Shown here: positions 62,583 to 64,000 of the stretch, piece by piece
How positions within the stretch are numbered: the first letter of the stretch is position 1
Layout: each line of letters opens with the position of its first letter
Assembly: GCA_013215145.1 (NCBI GenBank)
Contig: JABSRP010000020.1
Coordinates: forward strand, 93,746 to 157,745
Length of the DNA stretch: 64,000 bases
Reading direction: 5' to 3'
DNA from: Pseudobacteriovorax sp.
Lineage (GTDB): Bacteria; Bdellovibrionota_B; Oligoflexia; Oligoflexales; Oligoflexaceae
Translations under genes and position numbers: made by a program
Notes under the pieces: model-generated
What the model saw: only the letters and a program-made list of their open reading frames with translations
Told to the model about the DNA's origin: nothing
The model's database searches: none

Positions 62583-62945
62583 TTAAGATTGAAACCTAGA
62601 ATGCACTACTTCGAATCCACCATAAATAAGTCTCTTACCATCAAATGGCATCGGATTATTCTCTGGCTTCATAGCTGGATCTTCCATGAATTTTTTCATT
62701 CCTTCATCTCGGACTTTTTTTGAGGGCCATGTGATCCAAGAAAAAACTATGATCTCATCATCTTTTTTCTGAACAGCTAGCGGCATAGACGTAACCTCAC
62801 CAGAAGGAACATCGTCTTCCCAGCAGTCAACGACTGATAACGCTCCACAATTCATCAATACATCCGTACAGGTTTTGGAGTGTTCAATAAATTTTTGCTT
62901 GTTTGCTTTCGGTACTGCGGCCAAAAAACCATCAACATAGGTCAC
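62583..62945 (-). CDS. DUF1428 protein (YbaA-like)
   Basis: A 120-residue protein covered by DUF1428: MTYVDGFLAAVPKANKQKF, VVDCWEDDVPSGEVTS, and FDGKRLIYGGFEVV. Function unknown. It is 18 bases downstream of an SRPBCC gene on the same strand. Confidence 0.88.
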   Translation of the reverse strand: MTYVDGFLAAVPKANKQKFIEHSKTCTDVLMNCGALSVVDCWEDDVPSGEVTSMPLAVQKKDDEIIVFSWITWPSKKVRDEGMKKFMEDPAMKPENNPMPFDGKRLIYGGFEVVHSRFQS

Positions 62946-62963
62946 GACTTACTCCTTTCGCTC

Positions 62964-63386
62964 TCAATTTGCGGATTCAACATAGTCCTTGAAATGATTC
63001 AAGATACTCTGCCACCCTTGCTTTTGTTGTTCAGCCGAATTCTCGTCCTCCGCTTCGAAAATCTCGGTTGCTATTAAAGCTTCTCCGTTTTCAGTGAAGT
63101 TGACTTCGACCTCTCGGTTGTCACCCAGGTGAAACTTTATAAGACTCATTTCCTCCACCGCCGTGAACTCCCCATCAAAGTCAAAGCCCATAGAACCATC
63201 CTTCGCTTCCATGCGATAAGAAAATTTACCAGAAGGTTTAAGATCAATCTCTGCCTTTGGGCAGCACCATTCAGGTGTTGCAAAATTCCACTGAGTTATA
63301 TCGTCTGGAGTTATACAAGCATTCCAAACTTTTTTGACCGAGGCATGAATACTGGTTTCAATTCTGATCTTCACTTTGCTCCCCAT
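62964..63386 (-). CDS. SRPBCC/AHSA1-type protein
   Basis: A 140-residue SRPBCC protein (RIETSIHASVKKVWNACITP, then PDDITQWNFATPEWCCPKAEID), of the activator-of-HSP90-like AHSA1 type without the N-terminal Hsp90 part. The ligand is unknown. It overlaps the stop of the upstream VOC remnant by 29 bases, as in coupled genes. Confidence 0.85.
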   Translation of the reverse strand: MGSKVKIRIETSIHASVKKVWNACITPDDITQWNFATPEWCCPKAEIDLKPSGKFSYRMEAKDGSMGFDFDGEFTAVEEMSLIKFHLGDNREVEVNFTENGEALIATEIFEAEDENSAEQQKQGWQSILNHFKDYVESAN

Positions 63387-63597
63387 TTTGTGCGCTGCTA
63401 CAGAGGACTTCCACTATGTGACCCTTTGAGTCTTTGTAACCTTGGGTATACATCAATCTATGATCATGTCTTTCTTTGTGAGCCGTACCAACTGCTTTAA
63501 TAGATTTGGCAACTGATCGATTAACGTCTTTTTTGCTGGAACAAAAACGGAAAATGTTTCCTATAAGCGTTGACCTCTCTGGGTATTTAAATAACAC
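63358..63597 (-). pseudogene. VOC/glyoxalase gene, 5'-truncated
   Basis: The frame holds the C-terminal half of a VOC lactoylglutathione-lyase-like protein: SSKKDVNRSVAKSIKAVGT, HDHRLMYTQGYKDSKGHIVEVL (cf. D-G-H-x-x-E-V). Full members are about 130 residues, so the N-terminal half is missing. The apparent GTG start (63597) lies in unrelated sequence. Its stop overlaps the SRPBCC start. Confidence 0.6.
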
Positions 63598-63644
63598 AGT
63601 TAGGGCCCTCGCCGTACTCTTTCAATCGCGGCTATATTTATTTT

Positions 63645-63920
63645 TTACATTTTCATCATAGCATCAAAGACTCTTTTTGCCTCGTCACCGCCCCTTGACA
63701 TCGCTTCTGTAAGGCAAGTCGGTGTAATCTGACAGGAGACGCCCCATTTGTCCGTACACCATCCACACATACTTTCTTTGCCACCGTTGTTAACAATAGC
63801 ATTCCAATATTTATCGGTATCTTCCTGGTTGGAGGTTGCGATTTGAAAAGAAAACGCTTCACTGTGCTTGAAGTACTTTCCGCCATTGACACCAATGCAC
63901 GGAATTCCCAGGTGTGCTGT
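63645..63920 (-). pseudogene. PhnB-type VOC gene remnant
   Basis: Read on the minus strand, the frame ending with TAA at 63645-63647 encodes GIPCIGVNGGKYF, the FSFQIATSNQEDTDKYWNAI block, GGKESMCGWCTDKWGVSCQI and a C-terminal DAMMKM, a clear PhnB/3-demethylubiquinone-9-methyltransferase-like VOC C-terminus. The frame is blocked by TAG at 63921-63923, and no start is available. The N-terminal third is missing. Confidence 0.7.
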
Positions 63921-63977
63921 CTAAAGAAATCCCACTTCCCTCCGAAAAACTTATATAACTTTTGGAGGACATTCCAC

Positions 63978-64000
63978 ATGGCAAAGAGAAAGAAGTTTGC
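63978..64000 (+). CDS. Possible gene start, cut by the window end
   Basis: ATG 63978 with GGAGG at 63964-63968 (nine-base spacing), reading MAKRKKF to the window end. It may open a plus-strand gene; only the first seven codons are visible. Confidence 0.3.

Noticed and set aside
7364..63923. tRNA, rRNA, CRISPR arrays, insertion sequences
   Set aside because: No T-loop-like GTTCGA with matching acceptor stems, no spaced direct repeats and no transposase-like protein were seen.

Overview
The window is a 64 kb piece of bacterial chromosome, AT-leaning with frequent TTG/GTG starts. It is rich in lipoproteins, secreted hydrolases, small stress-type enzymes and transcription regulators. There are no rRNA, tRNA, prophage, insertion-sequence or CRISPR signals that I can see. 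The style (many lipobox proteins, a HAMP sensor protein beside a solute-binding-protein remnant, peptidoglycan-active lipoproteins, a GH104 muramidase) suggests a predatory-lineage or deltaproteobacterium-like Gram-negative such as the Bdellovibrionota/Oligoflexia. That placement is inference, not proof.

Layout. 0.4-7 kb: an exported lysophospholipase-like hydrolase, a DNA-repair pair (COG4277-type radical SAM protein plus DUF4130-UdgX uracil-DNA glycosylase), a small lipoprotein, a hotdog thioesterase, a DUF3750 protein and a GH104 lysozyme lipoprotein. 7.4-10.1 kb: a two-gene Tat-exported molybdenum hydroxylase (isoquinoline 1-oxidoreductase type). 10.4-12.1 kb: an M14 zinc carboxypeptidase gene broken at a G8 tract. 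12.5-19.5 kb: two SnoaL/NTF2-like genes, Ada, an L,D-transpeptidase lipoprotein, an alpha/beta hydrolase with an AraC regulator, and a methyltransferase. 19.7-21.5 kb: two convergent truncated genes. 21.6-35 kb: a Kef-type antiporter, GrpB, GNATs, a LysR/dehydrogenase divergent pair, an M23 lipoprotein, a kinase, a phosphatase lipoprotein, and an AraC-SDR-DUF1772-VOC locus. 35-41 kb: a very large BNR-repeat exoprotein, a cysteine-cluster protein and MoaB. 41-52 kb: AlkD (frameshifted), AstE-like, DUF4870, a metzincin-like protease, an APH(6)-like kinase, a 2-hydroxychromene-2-carboxylate isomerase-thioesterase fusion, and a lipoprotein split by an in-frame TAA. 52.8-64 kb: small accessory genes (CsaA, AAC(3)-I, DUF1801, cupin, DUF2947, DUF805, TfoX, SRPBCC, DUF1428, YdeI, VOC remnants) and several small secreted proteins.

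The clearest theme is gene decay: at least six loci are broken by a frameshift, a nonsense codon or truncation, mostly accessory genes. The most interesting intact items are the UdgX/radical SAM repair pair, the isomerase-hotdog fusion, and a dispersed set of small secreted proteins with a shared serine/alanine helix-glycine-cysteine layout. A possible pseudoknotted RNA lies at about 28.4 kb. I did not find a convincing new defence system or large novel operon.
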